Shown here one piece after another: positions 47,771 through 60,430 of a DNA stretch of 64,000 nucleotides. Both the position numbers and the translations under genes were made by a program. Below the pieces are notes generated by a model. That model had not been told where the DNA came from. It saw nothing but the letters and a program-made list of their open reading frames with translations, and ran no database searches. The stretch is from Epiperipatus broadwayi. Lineage: Eukaryota > Onychophora > Udeonychophora > Euonychophora > Peripatidae. The stretch is taken from the NCBI GenBank assembly GCA_028023455.1, contig JAQFVV010000036.1:8431576-8495575 (forward strand). The letters run 5' to 3'. Position 1 is the stretch's first letter; the number at the start of each line of letters is the position of its first letter.

Positions 47771-48655
47771 GGTGAGATAAAGACAATGGGAATTATGCAA
47801 AATGGGTTCATGTAATATGCTTATTGGTGTTAATACCTAATGCCTTGCAATAATGAGTGCATTTGTGCTTCCACCTAGCAGTTGCAATGCAAATTAGAAA
47901 ATTATTATTACATTTTATTAATTTCTATTTTTTTTTTTGTGATATATTTTTCAAACTATGGAAGCAGTCAATGGATATTGAAACAGCAGCACCCTACTAT
48001 AATTAAAAACATTATTTAAAAATGTTCCCTATCATTAAAACTATCAACAAAAATAGTTACTGTAGTTGTATTTTTAAAATTAATGAATTGTAAGTATTGT
48101 TGCATCATTATGGCAACTTCTTTTTACTATATCAATCATGTTTTGTGTGATTTAGTGGAATCATAGAGGGACAGACTCTGGATAAATTTTTGGATTGATT
48201 CCAAGTCTGTCATCACTAGCGCTTGAATTTCTTATGAATTCCCTAAAAACATTCAATTTTTTTTATTGAGTCAGTTGCAAGAGAAAAAAAACCCAATAGT
48301 AATGAAACATTTTTTTATATCAGTTGTCTACATATTGACTCCTAATAATATATGACATGTACCCAAAATAATATGACACATAGCACTTATCTTATATTTA
48401 ACATCTAAACCAATAATCACCATATTCTAAAACCATCTATATAAACATAATTTAATAGAATCAAATAGAAATATTAACCAGAATCTCCAAAGTAGTTTCA
48501 AACTATTGGCAGTTATCTGATATACATTGATTAGTCATATTTATATAAATGGTTTTAGAACATTGTGATATAGGCTAGAAAACGTTTATTTGATAGAAGT
48601 AATTATTGGTAGAAAGAGGAATATAGCAGTTTTTTTCTTGATTAGGAATATTATA
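47771..48655. other. Gene-free stretch
   Basis: Nothing recognised. Confidence 0.4.
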
Positions 48656-48659
48656 CTTG

Positions 48660-48830
48660 ACATGACATGATCACCATCTCTTATGATAGCACATAACTTA
48701 TTAAACAGGCAAAATTCTCTATACAATAGTGCCACTCTTTGCCAACCAGAGTAATCAATGGATGCCAGAATGCTTGTGCACAGGGTGGCACTACTGTTTG
48801 AAGAGTTTTGCCTGTTTAATATTATACTTG
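48660..48830. repeat. PLE-like terminal repeat fragment, copy A5 (foldback)
   Basis: TTAAACAGGCAAAATTCTCT (48695) and its complement near 48830 flank GAGTAATCAATGGATGCCAG. It is the outer part of the A-family palindromes without the ribozyme. Confidence 0.65.
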
Positions 48831-49699
48831 CTACATTTTAAAAAGACAGTATTGTTAAATATAAAGGGCAAGGCTGTTACTAATTAAGAATTGTCTTTTT
48901 GTAGAAATCAAAATAATGACAGACAAAAAACATTTTTGAAGATGTTTTTTTTCTCTCCACATCTTCAAAAAAAACTACAGCGAGATGACATTAAAAACTA
49001 AATCTTCATTTCCAATCCCCTTATTCTAAAATCAAAACTTTTACAAGAATTAGATTTCTTTAATAATATTCTCAAAGTATAATATTTCAAAAATGCTCAC
49101 TTGGAACAATCTTCCACCCCCTAATATTACTAAGGTAAAAAAAAGTCTGCCAATGTGCCGAATTGACAAAATCCCCTTCAAAAATGGTACTAATGTCAAT
49201 TTGCTCGTAGCTTTCACCAAGATGTTATAAATCTTCCCAGCATAAATTCTTAGGTAGATAGATAAAAGTTTATTTCAAAGACTGAATTATAATCAAGAAG
49301 GTATTATAACTGATTGGAAAAAAAAAAAACGTCAGAGTAATAAAGAAATCAGTTAAAAATATTTAATTAATGAATCGAACTTTTGATTACTCACTTACCT
49401 TAGTAGTCATTAAAAGATTTTGTGAAACATGGTTTGTATTCACATTAAAAAAAAACAACAACTGATTGTGCTCGTATTAAATTGCCAATAAGAGCCGAAT
49501 TTCACGGAGAAAGTTTGATAAGATGGGGTTGGAAGTGATGTTATCTGAAAATTCGAATGCCTTAATACTTACCAATTAGAAACTAAGCTTTTTTATGCAT
49601 AAATTTTAGTCATAAGTGAATTTAGTCACTCAAAAAGTGATGCCCACAAGGATAAATGTGATGTATCACATACTCCAGTAAAACAATAACTAGTGCTCT
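48831..49699. other. Gene-free stretch
   Basis: Nothing recognised apart from a short inverted TTTTTGAAGATG pair near 48934/48958. Confidence 0.4.
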
Positions 49700-50110
49700 C
49701 TGCAAGCTGCCCACGGAGCTATCTTTAAATTAAAGCATGTGTTATATAGTGATATAGTTTAGCTATTCATCACAAAAAGTTTGCGGTGTAGTGTATCCAG
49801 ATCGTGAGTTTCAACATAAAATGTAACAGCATGGTCCGTACCATAGTATATAAACTTCAAGTGCACTTCCTGCTATCACTAAATCTTACAAACTACTTGG
49901 AATTATTTTTGCCACATATAGCATCACTGCCATACCCAGTCTGAATTATTTTAAAAGCTTCAGCAGTAGTTTTACCCAATTTAAAACAGAAAGTAGTAAT
50001 ATGAATGCATTGTTCCAGCATGGATTTGTGAAACACACTCATATTGCTAACATCCTAAAAATTATTATGAGTGGCTAAGCTATGTTATTACATAATACTT
50101 TGCATTGAAC
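49700..50110 (-). pseudogene. mariner-like transposase, N-terminal remnant
   Basis: On the minus strand (about 50050-49860) the reading is FCFKLGKTTAEAFKIIQT followed by GYGSDAI. This is the N-terminal helix-turn-helix signature (F-x-F-K-L-G-K-T-A-x-E-x-x-x-M-L) of mariner transposases of the GVQR/FLJ37770-related type. Stops follow within 20 codons. No DDD catalytic region is visible here. The remnant at 53996-54900 belongs to the same type. Confidence 0.65.
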
Positions 50111-50519
50111 TATAGATGACAATGTAGTCAGTTTAACAAAGGTCACCACCCACTTTTCACAGATACATTGCATATATATATATATATTGTACCGTTTATT
50201 TATATATGGTCCAAATATATTGGCATTTGGTAGAAGCTAAAAAAAAAGTAAATTTAGTGATCTTTTAAAAGAAAACATTTTTAGATTTTTTTTCTGATTA
50301 GTATAATTTATTTTTTTAAAACATACAATGAAATTTAAAATTGTCGTTCATATTTTTTTTTATGAAATTAAAAATAAAAGTTAAAATTGGAGAGAACAAA
50401 AGACACACAAATTACCAATCTACATAAGCTAAAAGAAAAATATTTTAACTAATTAAAGATGGCCGAAAGATATTATAGAAAAGATAACTTTGTAAGTGAA
50501 AAATGATAAAGAATGTACA

Positions 50520-50835
50520 AGATTATGAACCTAAACCCATGATAATAACATGTGCAGAAGTCTGAAAATCGGACCTCGAGTATAAAAAGAAAGGCCAGTT
50601 TGATCAATGACTTGTTTCGTCTGTTTTCTTATGGTCGGTCCTGGATAACAAAAGAATATATCCAGGATCACCCTACACTGAAATAATTCTGCATGTTGGA
50701 GTGAACCGGAGCTTTTGCTGACATCGTTCCTGAAGATGGACATCAGAAAAGCTCTCATGACCGACCAGTAGAAAAACCACAAAATTAGCTTATAAGTATG
50801 GCCGAGCTCATTCTCCCACAAAAAAAACTATGCAT
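50520..50835. repeat. Palindromic repeat, PLE-like (family D)
   Basis: TATGGTCGGTCCTGGAT and CATGACCGACC face each other, and TGATCC/GGATCA-type blocks repeat. On the minus strand GACGAAACAAGTC (about 50622-50608) has the GAAAC-NN-GTC arrangement of the hammerheads elsewhere in the window, but no matching CTGANGA is properly placed upstream. The open frame on minus (50531-50821) is probably incidental. Confidence 0.45.
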
Positions 50836-51590
50836 AATAATCTACAAGCTTTGTGAACTCATGAAACTTACCGGTAAGTTAAGATTACTTATTTCTGATT
50901 GTGACAAAATTAAGCGTTTGCAACAATTCTTAAAAATATGCTTAAAATAATCCCGATAGAGACATTAATTTTCTTATGGAAGAGACATTCATTTTAAGGA
51001 ACTTTCTAGAAGAAATTTGGAAGTGAACTGTAATTGTACAATTGTTTTTTATTAATTGATTCATGTTTGGATTAACATGCGTGTGTTCTCTCCAGTTTAT
51101 TTAATACATAATTTATCTTTAAATATTTTAATTTATTAGAATAAAAATATTTATTTCTAATATCAACTTTTCCTTGTACATTATTAACAATGGTTATTAA
51201 TGATTATTATTAGTTTAGTAAGATTTAGAAATAAAATTTACCTTTGCCAATATGTTTTGAATAAGCTCCAGGAATAATAATATCAAAAAAATTAATTCTA
51301 GTTATGGTATAATATAATACCGATTATTTAAAAACATTTTTCTTTTTAATTTACGAGTTACAATATTTTTGACGCAGAATCAGTAAATCTAATGACTCTG
51401 GCACCTTCATTTATAAATTAAAAACTGATTCAGCTTGCAATTGTACTCATAACAATTCTAGGCCAAGTTGATCAGGAAATATAGTTATGTTTTTAGAAAT
51501 AGGAATGAAACTTTCTTCTTTTTGCATAACTTAATCAACTCACACAGTTTATTGTGTATAGAGGTCTAGCAAGACGAGGAAAACATTACC
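50836..51590. other. Gene-free stretch
   Basis: AT-rich; nothing recognised. Confidence 0.4.
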
Positions 51591-51619
51591 ATATATATAT
51601 ATATATATATATGGTAATG

Positions 51620-51655
<36 letters not shown>

Positions 51656-51656
51656 C
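51585..51656. repeat. (TA)n tracts forming a hairpin
   Basis: Two TA runs separated by GGTAATGTT. CATTACC and GGTAATG close a perfect stem over the first run. Confidence 0.85.
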
Positions 51657-51802
51657 ACTGGTTTATTAAGCATGTGAAATACTTTCCATCCAAAGCACAA
51701 GATAGAGACTTTAAAATGATAAAAATGAACACTCATATTTTTATAACTAAATTCCTTTATACAGGCCAATCTAATTACTGTATAATATTAACTACTTGAA
51801 AA

Positions 51803-52032
51803 AGTTTCTATCTGTCTGCCTGTCTGTCTCTCTACCTGTCTACCTACCTACCTACTTACCTCCCTCCCTCCCTTGCTACTTACCTACCTACCTACCCACC
51901 CACCACTGACCAAACAACTGACCATTCAACTTACCTATCTACCTGCCTGCCTGCATACCTGCCTACCTACCTATCTACTTACTTACCTACCTACCTGCCT
52001 ACTGGCTGACCTACCTACCTACCTACTAACCA
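51803..52032. repeat. (CTAC)n/(CTGC)n tetranucleotide satellite
   Basis: About 230 bp of interrupted CTAC, CTGT, CTGC and CTCC units with a strong pyrimidine bias on the plus strand. Confidence 0.9.
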
Positions 52033-52728
52033 TACCTTCAGAATGATTTTTAGCTTTTTATCTTCATCAAAACAAACTTAAGATTCAAAGCTGGAACTAA
52101 TGTACTTGTGCATGCGGTAGCTATTGTTTATTCTTTACATTATTCAAACTAATAATGTGGACATTAAAAAAGCTTTAATATTTTTAATTGAATTCACTTA
52201 GATAATTACATAGAGATGACACCAAGTCAGTAACTATATATTTTATCTTAAGCCTGAGTTAACTAAAATATATTGTTACTAATCTAGTGCTAGATCTATG
52301 TAACATTCAGGTGAGTTGGCCGAGTTCTTTTGAATTTGAAATTTATTAGCTAGAATAGTATAAAGGATCAACAAGTGTACATATATATGCATACATTTCA
52401 TCTTTGAAAAACTGACTGAAAAATGGTAATATAACATTATCATCTTACAGCGAATGACTATAAAATAAGATGGCAAGAATAGCGTTCATAAGTAGAGTTT
52501 TAATACATAATGAATTATCCTGGAAAGACTTTGGCATGCAGTGGAATATTTAAGGATAATCTATACTTTCTACTTTAAATTTCTAAAAAAATATTACCAG
52601 ATTTTATGTAAAAGGATAACTATAGTCTTAATTAACTTCTTGGTTATATCTGAAAAGTTAGAATAAATTGTATTACAAATATAACAATCGATGGTTAAAT
52701 TCCTATCAGTTATTAGCAAACTGTTTGA
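52033..52728. other. Gene-free stretch
   Basis: Nothing recognised before the LINE 3' end. Confidence 0.4.
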
Positions 52729-53985
52729 TTGTGATATGATGATGTGATGTGATGTATTTGGCTTCTCCTTAAACGAAGTCAAGAATATCTCAGCAACTAT
52801 CCCAGATAAACCTGTTAGCCATTTTATTCTCCATTCTCCACTCTTAAGTCTTCCCATATTCTGCCCCATCCCATTTCCACAACATAATTTTTGTCAACTC
52901 TATGGCCTTTATATCTAAATTCCCCCTTATCTCTTCACAAACCCAACATAAAAACTAATAACTCACTTTCTGTATAGTCACTTTGTTCATGTCTATTCTC
53001 CCATAACTTCATTATCTGTACCCTTTCTGCTTTCAAGCATTTACATTCAATCAACAGATGCCTAATATTTTCTATACCTTCCTTACACAATTTGCACACT
53101 AAATTATCCATGGTTTTCCATTTACATGTATATTCTCTTGTTGCTAAAGATCCCGTTTCGAGCCTTAAATAATAAACTACTTTCCTTACTATTATCATAA
53201 ATTAACTCGCATCCAATATTCCGTTTACTTCTATATATATTTAAACTCTTCTTACCCTCCATACTAGTTCTCCATCTCTCCATCTCCCTATTTTTATTAA
53301 TGCTTCTATTCTTTTATCCCATTCCTTACCACTATAACACTCAACAATCCTCCTAAGACAATCATCCCATCTTTTATACAAGTATACTGATATAAATTCT
53401 TTATCCAAATCTTTCGCATACTGCATTACCTTTCCCACCCATCTTGTTACCTGCCCTTTACTCATAACCCAATTGAACACTATTTTTGCTATTCTTTTAC
53501 TATCCATAAACTGCAACCTACCAAACATTTTCATTTTACTTTTTTCATCTCTCATATAAAGACCATCCCATTTCTCCTTGAATTGCCTCCTTTGCTGTCC
53601 ACATCTCTGCATCTAATGCATGTCCTCCTACTTCCCTTTGTACTTTCTCTAAATAATCTAAAACCCTTTTACTAATACATAATGCATCATTACCATATGT
53701 TAACCCTGCTACTGCAACTCCCTTCCATACTATTCTAGCTACATCATATTTATTATATGAAAATACTGTTAGTTTCTTTACCAAACCCTTTCTTTTCTTT
53801 GCTTCATTTACCAATTTTTTCTCCCATTCATCCAAGCAATTTTCCTGATTACATAAGATGATTCCCAAATACCTATATCTATCCACCACACTTAACTTTA
53901 TATTCCACAATAAAAACTCTACATCTTCTCTTTCCCCAGTATTAACCATCATTATATTTGATTTTTCTTGTTGCACTCCATTGCC
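52729..53985 (-). pseudogene. LINE, 3' half of ORF2, second copy (minus)
   Basis: Same family as 37540-39420. From 53976 down it reads QQEKSNIMMVNTGE, then SVVDRYRYLGIILCN. Next come LEKVQREVGGHALD, WTAKEAIQGEMGWSLYE, GRLQFMDSKRIAKIVFNW and VARIVW. The C-terminal piece (53198-52935) holds CKLCKEGIENIRHLLIEC, a C-x2-C-x8-H-x4-C zinc-knuckle as in many LINE ORF2 tails. Frameshifts separate the three open segments. The 3' end is an ACATC-type simple repeat at 52733-52757. The left half, with the RT catalytic motifs, is missing: the copy is 5'-truncated at about 53985, where mariner sequence starts. The Q-R-E-V-G and E-A-I-Q-G motifs recall LINE families I associate with chelicerates. Confidence 0.85.
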
Positions 53986-53995
53986 TTATTACTCA

Positions 53996-54900
53996 ACCTG
54001 GCGGTCGGACAAAGGACTTATGCACTAACTATTTTTTCTAATACAAAGTTGACTGACATAAAATAAAACACAGGGCATTCTTCATATTTATTATTGATTT
54101 TTCAAAGCAGTCTTTTGGCGATTCACAAGGTTCTGGATATTATAAATTAAACCACAACATGCTTCTTTCGTGGCTAACTTTACTTTTGTAAATAGCCAAA
54201 AGGCAGCTGGAGTTAAATCATAGCATTTACCGTTTGATTATCCGGAATGTATCTGTGGTATAGTAATGTTTTTATAGGCTCTTTTGCATTTGCACTTTTT
54301 TGTTTTCGTTCTTCTGATAATCTTCTTTACATACCTGACACGTAGTTGATAGCTCCCACTGGAAATATTACATCCAATTATGATGTTTGACAACAATTCT
54401 AAATTTAATAGTTCAGTTCTTTGCATATCTCTGCAGTGTTCCACTCTGATGTATTTTTGATTGATTATCAACAAGTGAGGCATAAAGCCTGTACACATGT
54501 TCCACTTTGCTTGTGAATATCTCAATAAGTCTGTAGGTACACAGCAATCGGTTCAAAAAATTTGATAACTTTGGCACTTTTTTAAAAATTTCAGTTGCAT
54601 TTGATACAAATGACTATGGGTTGTTTGCAATCTTTTCCCTGCCACCACAAAATCTTGCAAGGGACTTGAAAACGTTCTTGTAATTCATGATTTCACTGCT
54701 GAATTCAGTTTGAATCATTCCAAATGTTGAGTAGCAGTTTTGCTAATTGAAATCAATATTCAAGGATAGTACCCTGTTACATTGTGGGTTTTCTGCAAAT
54801 ATATACATCAATTTACTACATTTCATTTTGTAATTAGTGATTGAGATATGCTAGGGGCTTAATAACACACTTGTTGATTCATAAATGGCAAAGCAACAAT
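53996..54900 (-). pseudogene. mariner-like element remnant
   Basis: Minus strand: a decayed N-terminal region (about 54740-54600, WNDSN...F-S-S) is followed by MCTGFMPHLL and KYIRVEHCRDMQRTELLNLE (54497-54410). This matches the V-P-H-x-L-T...Q-K...R-V-x-x-C-R-D-x-L segment of mariner transposases. The IIIG that follows stands where the I-x-x-G-D-E-T-W catalytic motif should be, and the Asp is lost. Near 54205-54180 AAFWLF corresponds to the C/D-F-W-L-F motif; its catalytic Asp is also replaced. The end at 53998 (CCTGGCGGTCGGACAAAGGA) looks like the terminal inverted repeat. The element is dead. Confidence 0.7.
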
Positions 54901-55439
54901 ATGAAAATATAACCAGTCATTTTTTCATTGGTATATACCATATTTACATAACTTAACTGCTAGTAGAATTTTCCAATTTGGACAGGTCTCATTATAGCCT
55001 CCTAATAGTAGTGGATTTAAACAGACTTTTGCAAAAAACAAGTCATTCAGTAATTATTAACATTTTTCACTAATATTAATAAATATTGGAGAAGTAAATA
55101 CTATTCATACGTCAACTTGAATACTTTGGAAGATGTATATATTTTTTTCCTTATACACTAGCTAAAAAAGATCGATATTTATTCTATCGTATTGGAATAT
55201 TGGTTGAGATTAATTAAAAATTTTCTCAGCTACCTGAAAATTTTTTCTGATTCTATTTCAGATTTGGAAACTTATGTCTTAAGCCTGACAAGCTAAAGAA
55301 CTAATTACCATATTTTATGACCCTACACATATACATACACATATATTTAAAAAAACTCAATTATCACATTATTATAAAAATATCTAAATTACTGGAAAGT
55401 AAAACTATATTCATGTGCAATGTATTATGCGGTCTAAAA
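54901..55439. other. Gene-free stretch
   Basis: Nothing recognised. Confidence 0.4.
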
Positions 55440-55600
55440 GTTTGTAAAATATCTAGAAAGAGGCCACATACAAAATGGATGGATGAAATAAGGAAGTTTT
55501 TTGTTGTGATGGGGGAGAAGAAAGGCTAGGGATCAGATAAACTGAATTAAACTTGGAGAGGTCTCCATTCTGCAGTAGTCTGATAATTGTTGAAAATATT
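55440..55600 (+). pseudogene. RTE-type LINE 3' tail fragment
   Basis: The frame RKRPHTKWMDEIRKF, followed after a stop and shift by a W-R-G-L-H segment, matches the end of RTE ORF2 (R-P-x-x-R-W-x-D-D-I...R-x-x-W-R-x-L). The open frame at 55317-55529 covers it. No RT domain upstream, so it is a 5'-truncated copy. Confidence 0.6.
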
Positions 55601-57989
55601 GATATCTAATATAAATATTAAATAGACTTTCAATTGTAAAATGACAGTTAATTTCAGATTAATTATGAAGATTTAATTTTTGTTACAAAGTTAAGGTTAT
55701 CAAATACGAATACATGTATTTAAATACACACACACACGCATAATGAATAGTTGGTTGTTTTAAGCAAAACTTTTTAGCTCAATTTCTGGTAGAAAAAAAC
55801 TTTTTAGGAGATAAGATAGAGGTGCTGTGTTACAGTAACCATGAAAATTCTTTTAGCAACAATCTAGCGATCAAAAAAGTCTCCTAAGTAAACAAATTTT
55901 ACATTCTATAATGGTGGGCAGTAGTAATAATGGTAATGAAATGAGGCTACCAGATGAGTGTCTCCACAAGAATTAAATACTGCAAAACATGAAGAATATG
56001 ACTTTATTCATTATCAATATATTATCTTCTTATGGCAAAGCATACACTATGCTCTTTATTTATATTAATCTTCATAAAAATGCATATATACGCAAACAAA
56101 ATATTGGATGTAAATCTGACATTTTTTTATACCAATATATAAATAAATAAAAGTCGTAGCCAGTTTGCAATACGACTGCTATTCTGAAAAGCATGACAGT
56201 TTCACCACAATATTTTGCAGAAGATCATTGATAAACTATTTTTGGGGACCGTCAAATGTACATCATTCAAATTATTGGAAAAAAATATAAACAATGAGTT
56301 TTTCTATGTTTTAATATATTTTCTACAATTATTATCCTAGATTTTATTCTGCTACATTTTTATTTAATACATGGAAGCATTCGCATCAACAGTTTCTTTG
56401 CAAACACTCTTTATTTTAAACTCTTAATGGATTGTTTTGATAATCATTGGAATATATGCCATTTCTAAATCTTTTGTAAACATCATTCTTTCTCAGCCAT
56501 CGTTACAACTGATTCTATGAAGTTTCATTTTTCCATATTTTGCAAATGAAATTACCAGGAAATTTTTGATTTTGAAACAAAATATTTCAACAGTTTTAGA
56601 CACCAGTGCTATTGTTAATTGGACCACATATTTTGATTTTTTTAAAATTTAGACGATTCAAACATTTCTTGTCCTTAGCTTATAAAACTAGTATCAATTT
56701 CTGCTTACCTATCTTCTAACTTAAATTACTTGTCAAATTATCCACTCAGAACTCTAATCCATCTATCTTGTTATTTACCTACTTCTCTCTCCCCCTTCCC
56801 CCCTCTCTCTCTATATATATATGGATTTAATTTTACTTTGCCATACATTAGAGAATGAGATTTTATAATTGGTCTGCTTACACTTTAAAAAACTCTAAAT
56901 TTAATGTCTCTTTAAGTGAGGAAATAAATAACTAAAAACTTCATATTTGTCTGGCTGCATGAAGTGTCGAATGATGATGATTATTTAATTGGAAGTTAGA
57001 CAAATGAAAATTATAGATTTTACAAAACACTAAACAAAGTAAATAACTTTCGCGATTTGATTGAGATGCAAAAGGATTTTATCGTATTCCTTCCACTTAT
57101 ACTTCTCTAAATATATTATTATAAGGTATTAAACTCAATTTATAAATTATAAAACGAGACTTTGGTTATTAATCAAATATTAAGCTTAAAGATACTTAAA
57201 AATAATAAATAAAAAAAGATACTTAAAAATAATTGGTTTAGTTAAGAAATAATCTTTTCGAGAATAGTTTAATATCGTAATGAGTTATACTTTGTTCAAA
57301 GATGTCTCCCTATTATTTAACTATGAATGCAGTGCACTGCATATTCTTCTGCTCATAAGGATAAATAAAAAACAAACCAGAACTAGGAAAATTCAATACA
57401 AACACTACCATGTCAATATCATTTATGATTGTGTGGTTTTAATGTTATAGCTATTGTAACTTGGTAACAGGTGTTCAAATGTCTAATACCTCTGACAACT
57501 GTTGAGTTATCTAGAATATGTTTAGCAGTGTAAGAAATTGGTGATTTTTAAAAATGTTTTATGTCTGATATTGTTTATTAATTTACATCATGCTTTCAAA
57601 ATTTTCCCAGATAATTATATATATAATTAAAACTTACATTTTTTCTCACTCGAAATATAAAAATAAAGACTTGAAAAAAAAAAAAAAAATTCCAATTGGT
57701 GTTTAAAAATGTAAGCATACATTGGTGTAAGGTTTTTTGCCCATTTTTATATCTTGTAATTGAGGAAAAATCTTAAAATTAAATTTATTAGTTCAATAGT
57801 AATTGTAATAAGGTAATGATAGCTAAAAATTCCATAGGCTTGATTGAATCTTAATCTCTCCCGAGTATTACATAATTCTCGACATTATATTTTATTATAT
57901 ATAATATTAAAATGTAACAAAAATATTAATTTCATAAATAAAATTTAATTACAACTAAACCCATTAAAAGAGAGATGGATAATCTATAC
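55601..57989. other. Gene-free stretch
   Basis: Only a CT-rich tract at 56785-56812 running into (TA)n. No coding region recognised. Confidence 0.45.
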
Positions 57990-58469
57990 AAGGGGTATCC
58001 AACAAGTCGATCGTGATCCACCGGTCGATCGCAAAGCCATTTTTGATCGATCGCTAGGCCAATCTGGCAAGAGCTGTCGGGTAACGAGTGAAACAAATTA
58101 AGTTAATATTTTCACGTTTTTTTATTTTTGTTTTTGTTCTAATTTTTTTTTCAATTCTAGATAGGTGAAGTCTACTAAGCCGTCTCATTATTGAAAATAA
58201 TATTTTAAATCTTGATTTAATGTAGCTAATTTGAATTAATAAATATTGTTAATAATTACTCATGTTGCTTTAATTTCCCGTCATGAGATTTTTGGCCCGT
58301 TAAAAAATTATTTTTTTACTAGGTAGATATATAAAAATAGTATGTATTTCACACCTCCCTCCATTTAGACTACGCCTATGACAACAAGTTGCCTATGACA
58401 GCAAGACGATCGCAACACATTTTAAAAATAAAAAGTAGATCTTATGAACACAAAAGTTGGCCACCCCTG
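57990..58469. mobile_element. hAT-type MITE, 480 bp
   Basis: The ends AAGGGGTATCCAAC (57990-58003) and GTTGGCCACCCCTG (58456-58469) are inverted repeats with three mismatches. They match the CAGGGGTGG/TCCAAC style of hAT ends. An 8-bp duplication ATCTATAC flanks the element (57982-57989, 58470-58477), the length diagnostic for hAT. The interior has clustered GATCGATC motifs near the left end and no transposase frame, so it is non-autonomous. Confidence 0.9.
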
Positions 58470-58477
58470 ATCTATAC

Positions 58478-59833
58478 TTCTTGTAGTGTGTGTTCTTATT
58501 GATTTAAAAAAAGTAAATTATTTTATTCGTTTGAATCAAAAGTATGGCATTTGAAAAAAATTATAAATGACTACATCAGTGAAGCTCTTTTTTGGTCTTT
58601 TTACTAAAAATTTAAAATAATTATTACTATAGTCATCATCTTAATTTTTATTTACTTAAAACATGAGATGTTCGAAAGATCAAATAGCAGTGAAGTATAA
58701 AGTTAGTTGACTGATTTAAAGAGATTGAAAGTTGTTTCTCTTTCCAGTTTATATCTTTACCCCAATGCTAATTACTTTTACTATTGGCCTAGTCATCATT
58801 CAGAACATATTGAATATTCCGCAAGCACTAAAAGTTTCTTATTGATTTTTCACTGAAGAGAGCAGCATTAAAATATAGTTTTAACCAACCAATTAAGTGA
58901 ATCCCAACCTACTATTTTGACTAGCATCTGAACACATTATAAATATTAGCCTAATTTGTATTAAACATTCCAAACAATGAAAATTGAGCTATCAGTTGTA
59001 AAATATATTTTTTATTTCGTATGCTTTTGAAGTAATTCTTTATATTTATTGTTTTCTACAATCTGTAAATAATATTTTGTCTTTCCCATAATACAATAAT
59101 TTTAATCCACATCTACTTCCACTATTCTTTTTCATTGATTAAATTATGTTCAGTACAAATATAAACGATACATTTCATCATTTGTGCACCCATTTCCATG
59201 CAATTTCTTTATTGGTCTTGTGTTTGTACAAATAGATTAGTTATATGCTAGTCGTCAGGGTGGTAAAAGCACATATCAATAAATATATGACATTGTTATG
59301 CTGAGTACAAATTGTTTATATATATAAGTATAGGTTCTTATCTTGGAAAAGAGTGGAGTAATGTATGTCAATAATGATAAGGATATTCAGATGATGTCTG
59401 GAGTCTATTTTGCATCTGCATTTTAGATTCTAGACGTTTATTTTTAATTTTTTGAGATTATTTATTTTCAGGAAATATTATTTTCGGATTTGCTGATATG
59501 AATTAAAAATTTCATTTTCTTTGTGTTTTATCGAGAGCTTTTTGAATTTTTTTCTAAAACTCTTTAACTTTTCATCTTAGACCTTACCATTGAAATTAAT
59601 TCATCATAAAAACTTCTATGAAACGGGAATTGTCCTTTTTTTATTCTTATAATCTATAAATATATTTTGACGTTTTTGTTTATTCATTGAGTCTTTCATC
59701 AGTTCAATTCTAGCGCAACCATCTTTCAGCCCAGAAATCAGACCAACCTCTTTCACTATGGATGCATTTTGAAACATCTACTTTCAATTTTCTTTAAATG
59801 AAAAAAATATAAGTAATGCATGTTATAATTTAA
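58478..59833. other. Gene-free stretch
   Basis: Nothing recognised. Confidence 0.45.
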
Positions 59834-59946
59834 CTTTTTTTTTCTCATATGTCATAGCATCGGCCGGGACGCGAACCCACAACCGTCTGCAACCAACTAC
59901 TTGCTTGCAAGGCGGCTGCGTTGACCTCTCGGCTAACAACGCTTGA
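59834..59946 (-). repeat. tRNA-derived SINE (minus)
   Basis: The minus strand has GCGTTGTTAGCCGAGAGGTC (acceptor and A box), anticodon region CCTTGCAAGC and an insertion. A T-arm GTGGGTTCGCGTCCCGGC and GATGCTATGACATATGAG follow, then an A-tail (T-run 59834-59842). Same subfamily as 45454. Confidence 0.8.
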
Positions 59947-60284
59947 CTTATATATATATAGCTATATTTTAAAATTCTATTCCATTGTAAGTTCCTTAAA
60001 CATATGTATGAAAAAGATAATTTATAAATATATATTTGAAGTAAAATTAAAATAATAAAATTAATAAGATATTTGGTAATTCTTTACAAATAAAAAGAAA
60101 AGTTAGTCTATCCAAAGTAAAAAGAAAAGAAAGAATACCCAAAAATATTTTCCTCCTTTTTATAAAATTTTATATAGTTGCTAAAAATAATTAACTTTTA
60201 AAACCATTTTCCTATTCTAACTTTATTATTTCTTTTTTCATTCTTCTTTTTTAATATTCATTTTACATAAAAAAATGAATTAAT

Positions 60285-60335
60285 ACAGGAATGTCTCGAT
60301 TAATATTGTTTCACTGTAGTATGGTATTAAAACAA
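60285..60335 (+). repeat. Putative left terminal repeat of the Tigger-like element
   Basis: TACAGGAATGTCTCGATTAA begins after a TA and resembles the C-A-G-x-x-x-x-x-x-C-T-C-G start of Tigger/pogo elements. No matching right terminal repeat was found downstream. Confidence 0.45.
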
Positions 60336-60430
60336 TAGAGCAATAATCCACTAAAAATTGTGTTATTCATTATTTTCAGATTTAAAAAAAATTATAATCA
60401 CCCCTTTTATAAACAACTAAACAACCATAA

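Noticed and set aside
50531-50821. 96-codon minus ORF as a gene
   Set aside because: It coincides with a palindromic repeat having ribozyme-like motifs, and no protein family is recognisable.
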